Part shown: positions 8,621-16,182 of the stretch, in pieces
Layout of the letters: the number at the start of each line of letters is the position of its first letter
How positions within the stretch are numbered: position 1 is the first letter of the stretch
Source of the DNA: DATHCB01 sp035319765
GTDB lineage: Archaea > Thermoproteota > Bathyarchaeia > Bathyarchaeales > SOJC01
DNA length: 33,478 nt
Direction of reading: 5' to 3'
Assembly: GCA_035319765.1 (NCBI GenBank)
Contig: DATHCB010000094.1
Location: 1 to 33,478 of the forward strand
Notes under the pieces: generated by a model
Database searches by the model: none
What the model saw: the letters and a program-made list of their open reading frames with translations, nothing else
What the model was told of the DNA's origin: nothing
Made by a program: the position numbers and the translations under genes

Positions 8621-9079
8621 CTAGGATTCATGATTCAATAATCCGAGTTGTCCTGAGATTTTTCTTCCAAACTCGCGGCATAATGTTAATCCCTTCTCGT
8701 CAGGTTCATATTTGAGTATGAGTGGCGGTTCTATCGTGTGCATTCGAAATTTGTTTCTAAGAATCTCAAGAACCAGTCTTGGTGCTTCGCCGCTCCATCC
8801 ATAAGAGCCAAAGGATGCTCCAATCTTGTCCTTCAAGTCAATGTTCTTGATGGCGGCCTCTTCAAGAAGATTTTTCACATCGAGGCTCATGTCGTGATGA
8901 TACGTCGGCGTTCCAATTACTATTGCATCGAAATTAGCTAATTCTTCAGGTGTTATCTGATATTTTACTTCTGCCTCGACGCCTTCAGTCATTCTGACGC
9001 CCTCCGCGACGCCTCCTGCCATCTTTTCGGTGTTGCCAGTTCTGCTGAAATAAAGGATAAGGACTCTAAACATACGCAT
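8621..9079 (-). CDS. Flavodoxin
   Basis: FMN-binding electron carrier. The phosphate-binding loop SRTGNTEKMA follows the first strand, and GTPTYHHDM and GSYGWSGEAP are the other two flavin-contact loops. I place the start at ATG 9079 (or ATG 9073) giving 150-152 residues, the normal size. A longer frame opens at 9139, but a good TATA box (CATATAAAG, minus strand, 9109-9117) lies inside that extension about 30 bases before 9079, so the extension is untranslated. Its redox partner is unknown; the neighbours include a ferritin-like protein and, divergently, a TusA-like sulfur carrier. Confidence 0.9.
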   Translation of the reverse strand: MRMFRVLILYFSRTGNTEKMAGGVAEGVRMTEGVEAEVKYQITPEELANFDAIVIGTPTYHHDMSLDVKNLLEEAAIKNIDLKDKIGASFGSYGWSGEAPRLVLEILRNKFRMHTIEPPLILKYEPDEKGLTLCREFGRKISGQLGLLNHES

Positions 9080-9108
9080 ACCCAATGTTGAAAGAATAGT
9101 GTGGACGC

Positions 9109-9117
9109 CTTTATATG
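9109..9117 (-). promoter_or_regulatory. TATA box of the flavodoxin gene
   Basis: CATATAAAG on the minus strand, about 30 bases before ATG 9079. It decides the choice of the shorter flavodoxin start and predicts a short-leader or leaderless message. Confidence 0.6.
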
Positions 9118-9244
9118 ACTCTCTGACACCTAGAGGCAACTGTAACCTCAGGAAAACTTAAAGAAAGGAACCATCCCAACAGAAAAACAGTTAAGTAAGC
9201 TCTCTTCAAAAGCTGCAAAAATTCAGCGCCCGCAAATTGATAAG

Positions 9245-9283
9245 CTTTATAATATTCACAGACTCACTAACCAAGGAGCTGAT
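9245..9283 (+). promoter_or_regulatory. TATA box and ribosome binding site of the TusA-like gene
   Basis: A TTTATAAT box at 9247-9254 is followed at 9275-9283 by GGAGCTGAT, one mismatch from the archaeal GGAGGTGAT. The site lies 4 bases before TTG 9288, which fixes that TTG as the start and rules out the in-frame TTG at 9237. Confidence 0.65.
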
Positions 9284-9287
9284 ACGC

Positions 9288-9530
9288 TTGCCTAAGAGCT
9301 ATCAACCAGCCCGTGTACTCGATTGTCTTGGACTCTTCTGTCCTGAACCAGTCTTTCAAACCAGAATGGAGATCGACAAACTGCAAATTGGAGAAACCCT
9401 AGAAGTCTTGGCCGATGACCCAGCCGCAGAGGAAGATATTAAACGCTTGACAAAGGCACTCGGTCAGGAACTCGTGGAGTTCAAGAAAGAGGATGGAAAG
9501 CTTCGCTTCCTCATCAGGCGGACAAAATAA
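9288..9530 (+). CDS. TusA-like sulfurtransferase (SirA family)
   Basis: Small sulfur-carrier protein of 80 residues. The family signature CPEP follows DCLGLFC near the N-terminus; the first Cys of CPxP carries the persulfide in TusA proteins. The rest (LEVLADDPAAEEDIKRLTKALGQEL) matches the two-layer TusA fold. The start is TTG at 9288, because a near-perfect ribosome binding site lies 4 bases upstream and the TATA box lies inside the longer frame. No dsrE-type partner or thiosulfate enzyme is nearby, so the acceptor (tRNA thiolation or cofactor synthesis) is unknown. Confidence 0.9.
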   Translation: MPKSYQPARVLDCLGLFCPEPVFQTRMEIDKLQIGETLEVLADDPAAEEDIKRLTKALGQELVEFKKEDGKLRFLIRRTK

Positions 9531-9568
9531 GTTGAAATGGTCACAGAATCATCAAGTGAAATCTTGCA

Positions 9569-9946
9569 CTACTCCAGGCAGAAACTGCAGCCCTGAACTC
9601 TTATGCTTTCATCCACTTTTTCGCAAAGTGGGCACATTAATCCTGTCCTTCGAATAGCTTGACAAGTCTCGCAGAATTTTTCAAGCAAATCTTTTCTTGA
9701 AGCCTTGCCGTCGATTGCCAATGCAACTATCTCTGACAAGAGTGGTTGAATTTCTTTTATGTCTTCTATTCTTAGGGCGCCTCCTCTGGTGCCACTAGTA
9801 TATTTGCTGACTGCAGATTGCGTTATCCCTAGGATTTCAGCGACTTTGTCTTGCTTCAGTTCATAAGATTGGACTAGTTCCCTCGCTACATGAGCCCTTA
9901 TTGCTGGAATAACCACTTTCGCCGCTGTTTCGCAGGGCAGTATCAA
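9569..9946 (-). CDS. Archaeal HTH transcriptional regulator with Cys-rich tail
   Basis: A predicted DNA-binding regulator of the archaeal COG2522 type: an N-terminal LPCETAAKVVIPAIRA segment, an HTH (QDKVAEILGITQSAVSKYTSG) and a C-terminal tail with three CxxC pairs (CETC, CPLC, CSFC) likely to bind zinc. I place the start at TTG 9946, giving 125 residues; GGTGA lies 4 bases upstream and this TTG begins the conserved N-terminus. A longer frame to 10000 would run through the promoter. The TATA box (TTATATACTTTATC, 9973-9986) is flanked upstream by two 14-base palindromes, which suggests autoregulation. Confidence 0.87.
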   Translation of the reverse strand: MILPCETAAKVVIPAIRAHVARELVQSYELKQDKVAEILGITQSAVSKYTSGTRGGALRIEDIKEIQPLLSEIVALAIDGKASRKDLLEKFCETCQAIRRTGLMCPLCEKVDESIRVQGCSFCLE

Positions 9947-9986
9947 CGTTTCACCACTATTTCTGCAGTAGATAAAGTATATAAGC

Positions 9987-10019
9987 ATGACGTACGTCAT
10001 ATAATATGACGGACGTCAT
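9987..10019. promoter_or_regulatory. Twin 14-base palindromes, probable operator
   Basis: ATGACGTACGTCAT at 9987-10000 is a perfect palindrome and ATGACGGACGTCAT at 10006-10019 differs from it by one base. Their centres are 19 bp apart, close to two helical turns, so two dimers could bind on one face. They lie directly upstream of the TATA box of the HTH regulator gene on the minus strand. Confidence 0.7.
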
Positions 10020-10026
10020 AGATTTC

Positions 10027-10110
10027 CAGCAGGAGACCAAAAACCGTACTCCAATCCTCACTCCTTTCTCCATGAGCGGGATATGATTGGTCTCCTTCAT
10101 ATCCTGCTGC
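10027..10110. repeat. Nested and alternative inverted repeats
   Basis: GGATATGA (10079-10086) and TCATATCC (10097-10104) can form an 8-bp stem around the loop TTGGTCTCCT. That loop is perfectly complementary to AGGAGACCAA at 10031-10040, and CAGCAGGA (10027-10034) is complementary to TCCTGCTG (10102-10109). The two pairings are partly exclusive. It lies upstream of both neighbouring promoters, so it is either a DNA regulatory site or a separate small RNA. Confidence 0.5.
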
Positions 10111-10199
10111 GACGCACGCCACTGAATAAGGCATAATTCTTGCGAAACATTTTTTAAACTACGCACGTTCCACTGATCTGCGAAAGGATAAAATACATC

Positions 10200-11657
10200 A
10201 TGGAAAAAGCAGATCTGACATCTTTTTCTATCCAAACGGAAGTTAAAGAGACACAAGTGGCTGAATTAGGGGAATTCTTGTATCAAAGGCTCGTACTCCC
10301 ACGAAAAGACTCAGTTTCAAATGCTCAACGCACAACATTCGAAAATGAATACACCCTATCCTTCAGGGTACTAGATCCAAAGGGGAACTGGCACTTTGAT
10401 ACCGAAGCACGAATTGGAAAGACTATTAAAGTAAAAATAGCGACAAGCTACGATCCGAGTCCTCCAGACCAAGTGTTAAGTCAATTCAAGGATGACATGT
10501 TCATTGCCGTAGAATCATTTGAGGATCAAACCCGCAGAAGGACTATTTATTTCGCATGGGGCGAAGGCATAAAAGTTACGCCAGGCAAATCGCCATTCAA
10601 AAAACGGCGCATTATTAGCAGAATCCTTTTCGAAAACATGATCTTCCTGTTCATGCTACTCCTCGTCTTCAGCGTTTTTCTATTTGTTGGCCTTGAAGCC
10701 ACAGGCATCTCCATTGAATATATACCCGTACTTTTTATTGCGATACAATTTCTCATAGTGTTGGCCGCTCCTAAGCTTATTTCGCGCGGTGCAGACTGGA
10801 CGATCACAGAACAGAACCCTAACGTACACATCCTAACGTATACAGTCCCTCCCGAAGAAGCACAGATGCTGCGAGAAAAACTTAACAAAGATACTCTTTT
10901 GAAAATAAAGACAGAGATCTACCAGAATACCCTCGCGGTCAAAAAGCCGATCGATTGTCAAGCGGCCCAAGAAGTTTTCTCGAAATATGGGCTGACTTGC
11001 GTTCCAGAAAATCTGTCTATAAAGACAGTGAACGTTTACAAACTCGTAGAAGAAGCGGCAGGGAAATTTGATCTTAAGGTCCCGAAGATAGTCATATCAA
11101 ACACTGTAATCCCAAACGCAGCTGCGACCGGACCTAGCCCAAAGCTGGGAATGGTTTTAATCACGACGGGGATCTTGGTACAGCTACAAGAAGATGAACT
11201 TTTGGCGGTCCTAGGGCATGAGTTTAGCCACCTGACTGGAAGAGATCCTGTAGTGCTATACGGATTGATCTCTACCGAATACCTGTTTAGATTCTACATT
11301 GTCCTTCCATTCCTATTAGGTTATAATGTGCTCCTATTCTACCTCTACTTTCTTGTCATCTTGGGCGTTATCTTCTTTATAGCGAAATTCTTCGAAGCCC
11401 GAGCAGACCTGGTCTCGGCTATTAGAATAGGAACACCCCAAGTTTTGGCGGGTGCTTTGCGAAAAATCGGATTCAAGCGTCTCGGCCTGGAAAGGTCCGG
11501 GTCGGCTCGATTTCAGTCCTGGATTGGATTTGATCCGCATCCTCCAATATATTTTAGAGTTGAAAGGCTGGAAAAACTTCAAACTCCTGTAAGAGTAAGA
11601 TCGCCATTACTGACATCCATCAAAGATTGCTTCCGTGGATTCTTCGCTTCCTTCTAG
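10200..11657 (+). CDS. M48-family membrane metalloprotease (HtpX-like)
   Basis: Integral-membrane zinc protease probably acting in membrane protein quality control. The 485 residues begin with a soluble, strand-rich region (1-140) not seen in short HtpX proteins. Two membrane segments follow (about 144-164 and 173-193), then an M48 domain with HEFSH at 340-344 and the third zinc ligand Glu399 in FFEARAD, after two more membrane segments (about 355-396). The late FDPHPPIYFRVERL is the usual M48 HPP motif. It starts at ATG 10200, about 45 bases after a TTTTTTAAAC box. The N-terminal region may sense or bind substrate; I cannot name it. Confidence 0.9.
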   Translation: MEKADLTSFSIQTEVKETQVAELGEFLYQRLVLPRKDSVSNAQRTTFENEYTLSFRVLDPKGNWHFDTEARIGKTIKVKIATSYDPSPPDQVLSQFKDDMFIAVESFEDQTRRRTIYFAWGEGIKVTPGKSPFKKRRIISRILFENMIFLFMLLLVFSVFLFVGLEATGISIEYIPVLFIAIQFLIVLAAPKLISRGADWTITEQNPNVHILTYTVPPEEAQMLREKLNKDTLLKIKTEIYQNTLAVKKPIDCQAAQEVFSKYGLTCVPENLSIKTVNVYKLVEEAAGKFDLKVPKIVISNTVIPNAAATGPSPKLGMVLITTGILVQLQEDELLAVLGHEFSHLTGRDPVVLYGLISTEYLFRFYIVLPFLLGYNVLLFYLYFLVILGVIFFIAKFFEARADLVSAIRIGTPQVLAGALRKIGFKRLGLERSGSARFQSWIGFDPHPPIYFRVERLEKLQTPVRVRSPLLTSIKDCFRGFFASF

Positions 11658-11938
11658 ACTGAGAGATTATGTTTAATTCCTCGTGAGTCGGACTCTAAGA
11701 ATTCCGTATTCTCAATCATGTTCAATAGCGCGCCTTTGCCCATGATCAGCGACAGAATTGTACAATCGCTTCTTTATTAGTCCACTAGGCAAAATTGCAG
11801 TTTAGCTTTTAAGTCAGCCTTTACTAAACTAACCAAGCCGGCTATCCGTGTTCTTAGCCACGGGGAATGAAACGCTTATTCGATTTGATCCAACCTCTCA
11901 TGAAAGCAAAGGTTTCAAGTCTCGATATGGCATGTAGT
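11658..11938. other. Gene-free gap between convergent genes
   Basis: This 281-base AT-rich stretch separates the 3' ends of the protease and nucleotidyltransferase genes. It holds small hairpins only: CCGTG/CACGG at 11846-11863 and TGAAA/TTTCA near 11900. I see no tRNA, no array and no convincing small gene. Confidence 0.5.
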
Positions 11939-12688
11939 TTAGAATAGAAATGCCATCGTTTCGTCCACGAGTTTGGCGTCCAACTTCTCGTAGGCTTCTG
12001 TGCTGCCCACATCGTACCAGAAAGACCTTGCCAGATGGCCGTAAACAGGTTTTCCCGTCTCAATGAGGTGAGGGATTACGTCCCTCATCAAATCCAGTTC
12101 AGGCTCTTTTCTGACGAGGCGGCTCATTATGCTCAATACTTCACCGTTCAATGCTAGAACCCCTATGCTAACTGGCTTTTCCAAAGTTGGTTTCTCTACG
12201 AATCCTTTTATCTTCCCATGATCATCGACTTCTGCCACGCCTACTCTTACGGCAAAACCTGAGGCAAGTGCGACGGTAGCGCTAGCTTTTTGTCTGCTAT
12301 GGTAATGCAACATTTCCTGCAAGTTCATGTCGGTCAAAATGTCTCCATAGTAAACGAGCACCGTGTCCTTCGTGTTAATTATGCCTTGCCTGTAAGCGCT
12401 CAAGACCGCGCCTCCCGTTCCCTTAATCGAAGGGTCGTCATGGACGTAGGAGATTCTTACGTCAAACCTCGAGCCGTCACCAAAATAGTTTTGGATCTGT
12501 TCGCCCTTGTAGTTTACAAGAAAAGCCACATCTCTGACTTTATGAAATCTTAACAGACGAACGACGTATTCAAGTAGAGGTTTCTGCTTCAAGCCAATGG
12601 GAATCATGGTCTTTTGAAAGTAATAGGTGATTGGCCTTAATCGAGTACCAGTACCTCCACATAGAACTAAACCCTTCGCTTCAACCAT
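11939..12688 (-). CDS. Sugar-1-phosphate nucleotidyltransferase
   Basis: Activates a sugar-1-phosphate with an NTP to give an NDP-sugar for surface glycans or glycosylation. The N-terminus has the family loop LCGGTGTRLRPIT, followed by KTMIPI, then VYYGDILTDM as the metal-binding Asp segment, GFVEKP for sugar contact and SFWYDVGSTEAYEKL near the end. At 249 residues it is the short, single-domain form without a beta-helix acyltransferase tail. The start is ATG 12688. Substrate choice (glucose, mannose or another sugar; dTTP, GTP or UTP) cannot be read from sequence, and no other sugar genes are close by. Confidence 0.9.
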   Translation of the reverse strand: MVEAKGLVLCGGTGTRLRPITYYFQKTMIPIGLKQKPLLEYVVRLLRFHKVRDVAFLVNYKGEQIQNYFGDGSRFDVRISYVHDDPSIKGTGGAVLSAYRQGIINTKDTVLVYYGDILTDMNLQEMLHYHSRQKASATVALASGFAVRVGVAEVDDHGKIKGFVEKPTLEKPVSIGVLALNGEVLSIMSRLVRKEPELDLMRDVIPHLIETGKPVYGHLARSFWYDVGSTEAYEKLDAKLVDETMAFLF

Positions 12689-12734
12689 GAGCTATTCCCA
12701 AAGTAAAGGCGGAGAAAAGAGAAAGAAAAACCGA

Positions 12735-13055
12735 TTATTCTTCCTTCTTTCCTTGTTTCTTTCCTTCTTCCTTTTCTTCCTCAGATGGTTCTTTTTTCTC
12801 TTCGGTTTCGATTTCCTCGATTGGCTTTGGCGGCGGAGTTGTTGCCATTGTCCAGCCTATCCAGGCGCCTATGCCGAGAATCAACACGAATGCTATAAAG
12901 ACAGGAATGGCGATCAACCAAAATGCAACTTTCCACGTACTTGAGTCGCGCGTCGGACCGCCGATAACGAAGAGTCCGATAAGATATGCAATTATGACAA
13001 CAATGCACACTATGAATATCAGCCAACCGATTGCTTGATCTTTGCTTGCCAACAT
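12735..13055 (-). CDS. Small two-span membrane protein with charged tail
   Basis: A 106-residue protein with two strong membrane segments (about 8-31, and 42-70 in AFWLIAIPVFIAFVLILGIGAWIGW) and a Pro- and Glu-rich, then Lys-rich cytoplasmic-type tail of about 35 residues. Composition is far from random and a strong GGTGGTGA lies directly before the ATG at 13055; because that spacing is so short, the adjacent TTG codon could be the actual start. It follows the S-adenosylhomocysteinase gene at 58 bases and precedes the nucleotidyltransferase. I do not recognise a family and assign no function. Confidence 0.75.
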   Translation of the reverse strand: MLASKDQAIGWLIFIVCIVVIIAYLIGLFVIGGPTRDSSTWKVAFWLIAIPVFIAFVLILGIGAWIGWTMATTPPPKPIEEIETEEKKEPSEEEKEEGKKQGKKEE

Positions 13056-13113
13056 TCACCACCCATTTTGTAGCCATGTTATTCTCTAGGTGATTATAAA
13101 GTTTGTCATCGCT

Positions 13114-14370
13114 CTAAATTGTGCCCTCTTCCCACGAAGAGAGGTATTTTTTCTGCTCATCGGTCAGAGTGTCTATTTCTGCGCCGATAGCTCTTAGTTT
13201 TAGACTCGCAACTGATTCGTCTATTTCCTTGGGTACGTTGTAGACTTTCGGTTTCATTTTGGGACTTTTGGCTAAATGTTCTACTGACAAGGCTTGGTCA
13301 GCGAACGACATGTCCATAACTTCAGAGGGATGTCCCTCTGCAGCTGCCAGATTTACCAATCTTCCTTCACCGAGGAGGCAAAGTCTTCTCCCATCCTTGA
13401 GCTTGTACTCGTCAAGGTTCGGTCGAATGGTTCTTTTTGATGTCGCAAGCGATTCCAAATCTGAAATTTTGATTTCCACGTTGAAATGCCCGCTATTGGC
13501 CAGGATGGCTCCACTCTTCATTTTCTGCATGTGCTCTTTTCGGATTATGCTTGTGTCTCCAGTCAATGTAACGAACACGTCTCCCTTCTCTGCCGCCAGG
13601 GCGATTGGCAACACCTGAAATCCATCCATGATCGCTTCTAGAGCGCGGAGTGGATTTACCTCTGTAACTATAACGTTTGCCCCCATGCCTCTTGCCCGGT
13701 TAGCCATCCCTCTTCCGCACCACCCATAACCACACACAACAAGATTCTTGCCAGCGATGAGAATGTTAGTGGCACGAAGGATGCCATCAAGCGTGCTTTG
13801 TCCTGTACCGTAGCGGTTGTCAAACATGTACTTGGTGTACGCATCGTTGACGGCTATTATAGCATACTTCAACGAGCCAGCTTTCTCCATTTGCCTGAGC
13901 CGCATTACACCGGTAGTCGTTTCTTCCGTTCCCCCTTTTATTTTAGCTACAGCTTCAGTTCTTTTGGTATGTAAAGTGCTGACCAGGTCTGCACCATCAT
14001 CCAACGTAATATCTGGCGAATTGTCGATCGTCCTGTTGACACACCAGTAATAGTCCTGTTGAGTTTGACCACGCCAAGCAAAGACGCTAACGCCCTTTTC
14101 GACAATCGCTGCCGCTACATCGTCTTGTGTAGAAAGTGGGTTGGAGCCGCAAAGTGATATTTGTGCCCCACCTGCTGCGAAGGTATCGATCAGAACCGCG
14201 GTTTCCTTTGTAACATGTAGACATGCGCCTAGGGTCACGCCCCTCAAGGGCTCCTCTCTTTCGAACCGCTTCTTAATCTGATGTAGCACGGGCATATGCA
14301 TCTCTGCCCATTCAACTTGGAGCGTCCCCTTTTGCGCGAGCTTTGGGTCTTTCACTTTGAAATCTGCCAT
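13114..14370 (-). CDS. ahcY: S-adenosylhomocysteinase
   Basis: NAD-dependent hydrolysis of S-adenosylhomocysteine to adenosine and homocysteine, which relieves product inhibition of methyltransferases. Family marks in order are EWAEMHMPVL, LGACLHVTKETA, ISLCGSNPLSTQDDVAAA, the NAD-binding VVCGYGWCGRGMA, LANSGHFNVEI and the GHPSEVMDMSFADQAL segment. At 418 residues it is the archaeal/bacterial short form. I chose ATG 14370, with GAGG 7 bases upstream and a TTAAATAG box about 40 bases upstream, over a TTG 21 bases earlier. It is divergent from the P-loop kinase gene. Archaeal homologues may prefer S-inosylhomocysteine; that cannot be decided here. Confidence 0.95.
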   Translation of the reverse strand: MADFKVKDPKLAQKGTLQVEWAEMHMPVLHQIKKRFEREEPLRGVTLGACLHVTKETAVLIDTFAAGGAQISLCGSNPLSTQDDVAAAIVEKGVSVFAWRGQTQQDYYWCVNRTIDNSPDITLDDGADLVSTLHTKRTEAVAKIKGGTEETTTGVMRLRQMEKAGSLKYAIIAVNDAYTKYMFDNRYGTGQSTLDGILRATNILIAGKNLVVCGYGWCGRGMANRARGMGANVIVTEVNPLRALEAIMDGFQVLPIALAAEKGDVFVTLTGDTSIIRKEHMQKMKSGAILANSGHFNVEIKISDLESLATSKRTIRPNLDEYKLKDGRRLCLLGEGRLVNLAAAEGHPSEVMDMSFADQALSVEHLAKSPKMKPKVYNVPKEIDESVASLKLRAIGAEIDTLTDEQKKYLSSWEEGTI

Positions 14371-14523
14371 GATTGTTCCTCTTTGAGGCAATGCTTTGCG
14401 ACTGCACTATTTAACGCTACGCACCAAAACAAGCGTCCTAAGCGGTATTTCCACGGGTTTTTCCAGCAGAAAAACCGCCAATTTTCCGTGCAAAAACGTT
14501 TAATTTTACTATGTCTAAACTTG

Positions 14524-15144
14524 ATGGTGAGGTATGTCCAGTTGAGGGAATCTTTTGCCAAGCTCGTAAAGGCTGAGTTAGAGCCCAGGACTTTACTTAT
14601 TACGTGTGGGCTCCCAGGAACATGGAAAACAGAGGTTTCAGAAGAAATCTCAAAAATCAAGGGATATAACATCCTTCGAACCGATTTGATTCGCCTCGAG
14701 GTTCTCAAGAATGAGGACGTGTTTGACGAAAAAGTGGCGTCAAGTATGAGCAAACGGGAGCTTGTCTATGATGAAACGTTTCGCCGAGCGGAAGATCTTG
14801 TCCAGAAAGATAAAAGCGTGATATTGGATGCTACTTTTGTAACTCAGGAACTACGAAGACGCGCTGCTGCAATTGCTGCAAAGTACAACTTAACTTTTGT
14901 CATACTTCAGACTCACTGCTCTGAAGAAGCATCACTCGCGAGGATTCTAAGAAGAACCAAAGAGAGCTACGAGTCAAACGCCCTAACCAAGGAAGCCTAT
15001 CTTAACAACAAGAAGGGGTTTGAGACCGTAGACTTGAATGATCTGAAAGAGAGATTTCCGGAACTCCGAATACTGCACTTAACAGTGGACACTGAACGTG
15101 ATATGCCCAAGGACTGGTTCATAATCGAGATGAAGAAAAGGTAG
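14524..15144 (+). CDS. P-loop kinase (AAA_33/COG0645-like)
   Basis: Predicted small-molecule kinase of about 206 residues. The P-loop reads GLPGTWKT at about 29-36, so the Gly normally before Lys is Trp. Later segments typical of the group are LRTDLIRLEV, VILDATFVTQELRRRA and the Arg-rich lid LARILRRTKESYESNA. The longer open frame from 14296 runs through the divergent ahcY promoter, so an internal start is needed; ATG 14524 is the simplest, with TTG 14542 as an alternative since GGTGAGGT lies 8 bases before it. In bacteria this domain is commonly fused to an APH-like kinase; here that partner is the separate gene at 16183-17202. Confidence 0.8.
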   Translation: MVRYVQLRESFAKLVKAELEPRTLLITCGLPGTWKTEVSEEISKIKGYNILRTDLIRLEVLKNEDVFDEKVASSMSKRELVYDETFRRAEDLVQKDKSVILDATFVTQELRRRAAAIAAKYNLTFVILQTHCSEEASLARILRRTKESYESNALTKEAYLNNKKGFETVDLNDLKERFPELRILHLTVDTERDMPKDWFIIEMKKR

Positions 15145-15158
15145 CTTGACCACGGTTT

Positions 15159-16034
15159 ATGGTAATAGACCTACATATCCATTCGAAAACATGTTCCGAT
15201 GGCAGCCTGACTGTCGAAGAAATTGTCAAGGAAGCCAAAATCAGAAACATTGGGTTAATGTCTATCACAGATCATGATTCGATTTGCTGCCAAGAGAAAG
15301 CTGTAATCTTGACAAAGAGTAATGGAATACGTTACGTTGTTGGAGTCGAACTGAATGTAACTCTCCAGCAGACCGAATACTTGAAAGGCAAATCTGTATC
15401 CCTCGACTTCTTGGGCTATAAATTTGACGCAGAGAATAAGGAGTTGAACCACAAGCTCTTACAAATTGGAAAATATCGAGAGGAAAGAGCGATAAAGATT
15501 CTGGAAAAGATCAATATGAAGTTTCAGGATGAAGGGATTGAGAAGCTTACGAAAACCGATATTGACGAGATTCAGAGTTCCGTTGACGGAGTTATAGGAA
15601 GGCCTCACATAGCAACCTATCTAGTGAGGAAAGGAATTGTGCGAACTGTGCAAGAGGCTTTTGATAAGTATCTTGTGGAATGCGATGTTCCCAAATTTCC
15701 GCTTCACATCGAAGAGGCTTCGAGACTTGTAAGAAATGCCGGAGGAATACTGGTGTTGGCTCACCCTAACGATCCTCATGGAACCTCGCTTGTGACGTTG
15801 ACTAAATCTCTGCAAGAACAGACGAATATTATAGAAGAGCTGTTCTTGAAGGATATCGATGGTGTGGAGTGTTGGCACTCCAGAAACGACTTTGCAACGA
15901 CAAATCATTACGTGAAGTTTGCAAAGGGGCATGGATTGATCATGACTGGGGGAAGCGATTGCCATCAGAAACCGATTATCATGGGAACGGTGAAAGTGCC
16001 AAAATATGTGGCTGAGCAATTCAGCGACAAGTGA
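15159..16034 (+). CDS. PHP-domain phosphoesterase (TrpH-like)
   Basis: Metal-dependent phosphoesterase of the polymerase-and-histidinol-phosphatase family; the closest known group hydrolyses 3',5'-nucleoside bisphosphates or short RNA 5' ends. The metal-binding motifs are all present: DLHIHS at the N-terminus, TDHDS, VGVELNV, GRPHIA, LAHPND and GGSDCH near the C-terminus. The 291-residue length suits the family, with an inserted helical domain between about 90 and 150. It starts 14 bases after the P-loop kinase stop, so the two are probably cotranscribed. The actual substrate is unknown. Confidence 0.9.
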   Translation: MVIDLHIHSKTCSDGSLTVEEIVKEAKIRNIGLMSITDHDSICCQEKAVILTKSNGIRYVVGVELNVTLQQTEYLKGKSVSLDFLGYKFDAENKELNHKLLQIGKYREERAIKILEKINMKFQDEGIEKLTKTDIDEIQSSVDGVIGRPHIATYLVRKGIVRTVQEAFDKYLVECDVPKFPLHIEEASRLVRNAGGILVLAHPNDPHGTSLVTLTKSLQEQTNIIEELFLKDIDGVECWHSRNDFATTNHYVKFAKGHGLIMTGGSDCHQKPIIMGTVKVPKYVAEQFSDK

Positions 16035-16182
16035 GCTTTATATGCTTCAGGTAGCGCAGGTCATGCCAAACTTTAAGTCGCACGTACAAAGGCTTGTGTA
16101 ATTGCCATTTGTAGAATGCAGTTGCTTGTATCCGTTACCTATCTTTAGTAACAATCTTCTAGAACGAGTGTTCGTGGGCATT

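Noticed and set aside
9237..9287. Longer N-terminus for the TusA-like protein from TTG 9237.
   Set aside because: The TATA box and ribosome binding site lie inside this stretch.
11844..11875. CACGGGGAATGAAACG resembles the 3' part of a CRISPR repeat next to a small hairpin.
   Set aside because: It occurs once. No second copy and no regularly spaced repeats are visible nearby.
12627..12944. Plus-strand frame of 105 codons with a run of Phe and Leu.
   Set aside because: It is the complement of the Glu/Lys-rich tail of the small membrane protein gene on the minus strand.
14524..15144. Zeta-toxin identity for the P-loop kinase.
   Set aside because: No antitoxin neighbour, and the LRTDLIRLEV and lid segments fit the COG0645-like kinases better.
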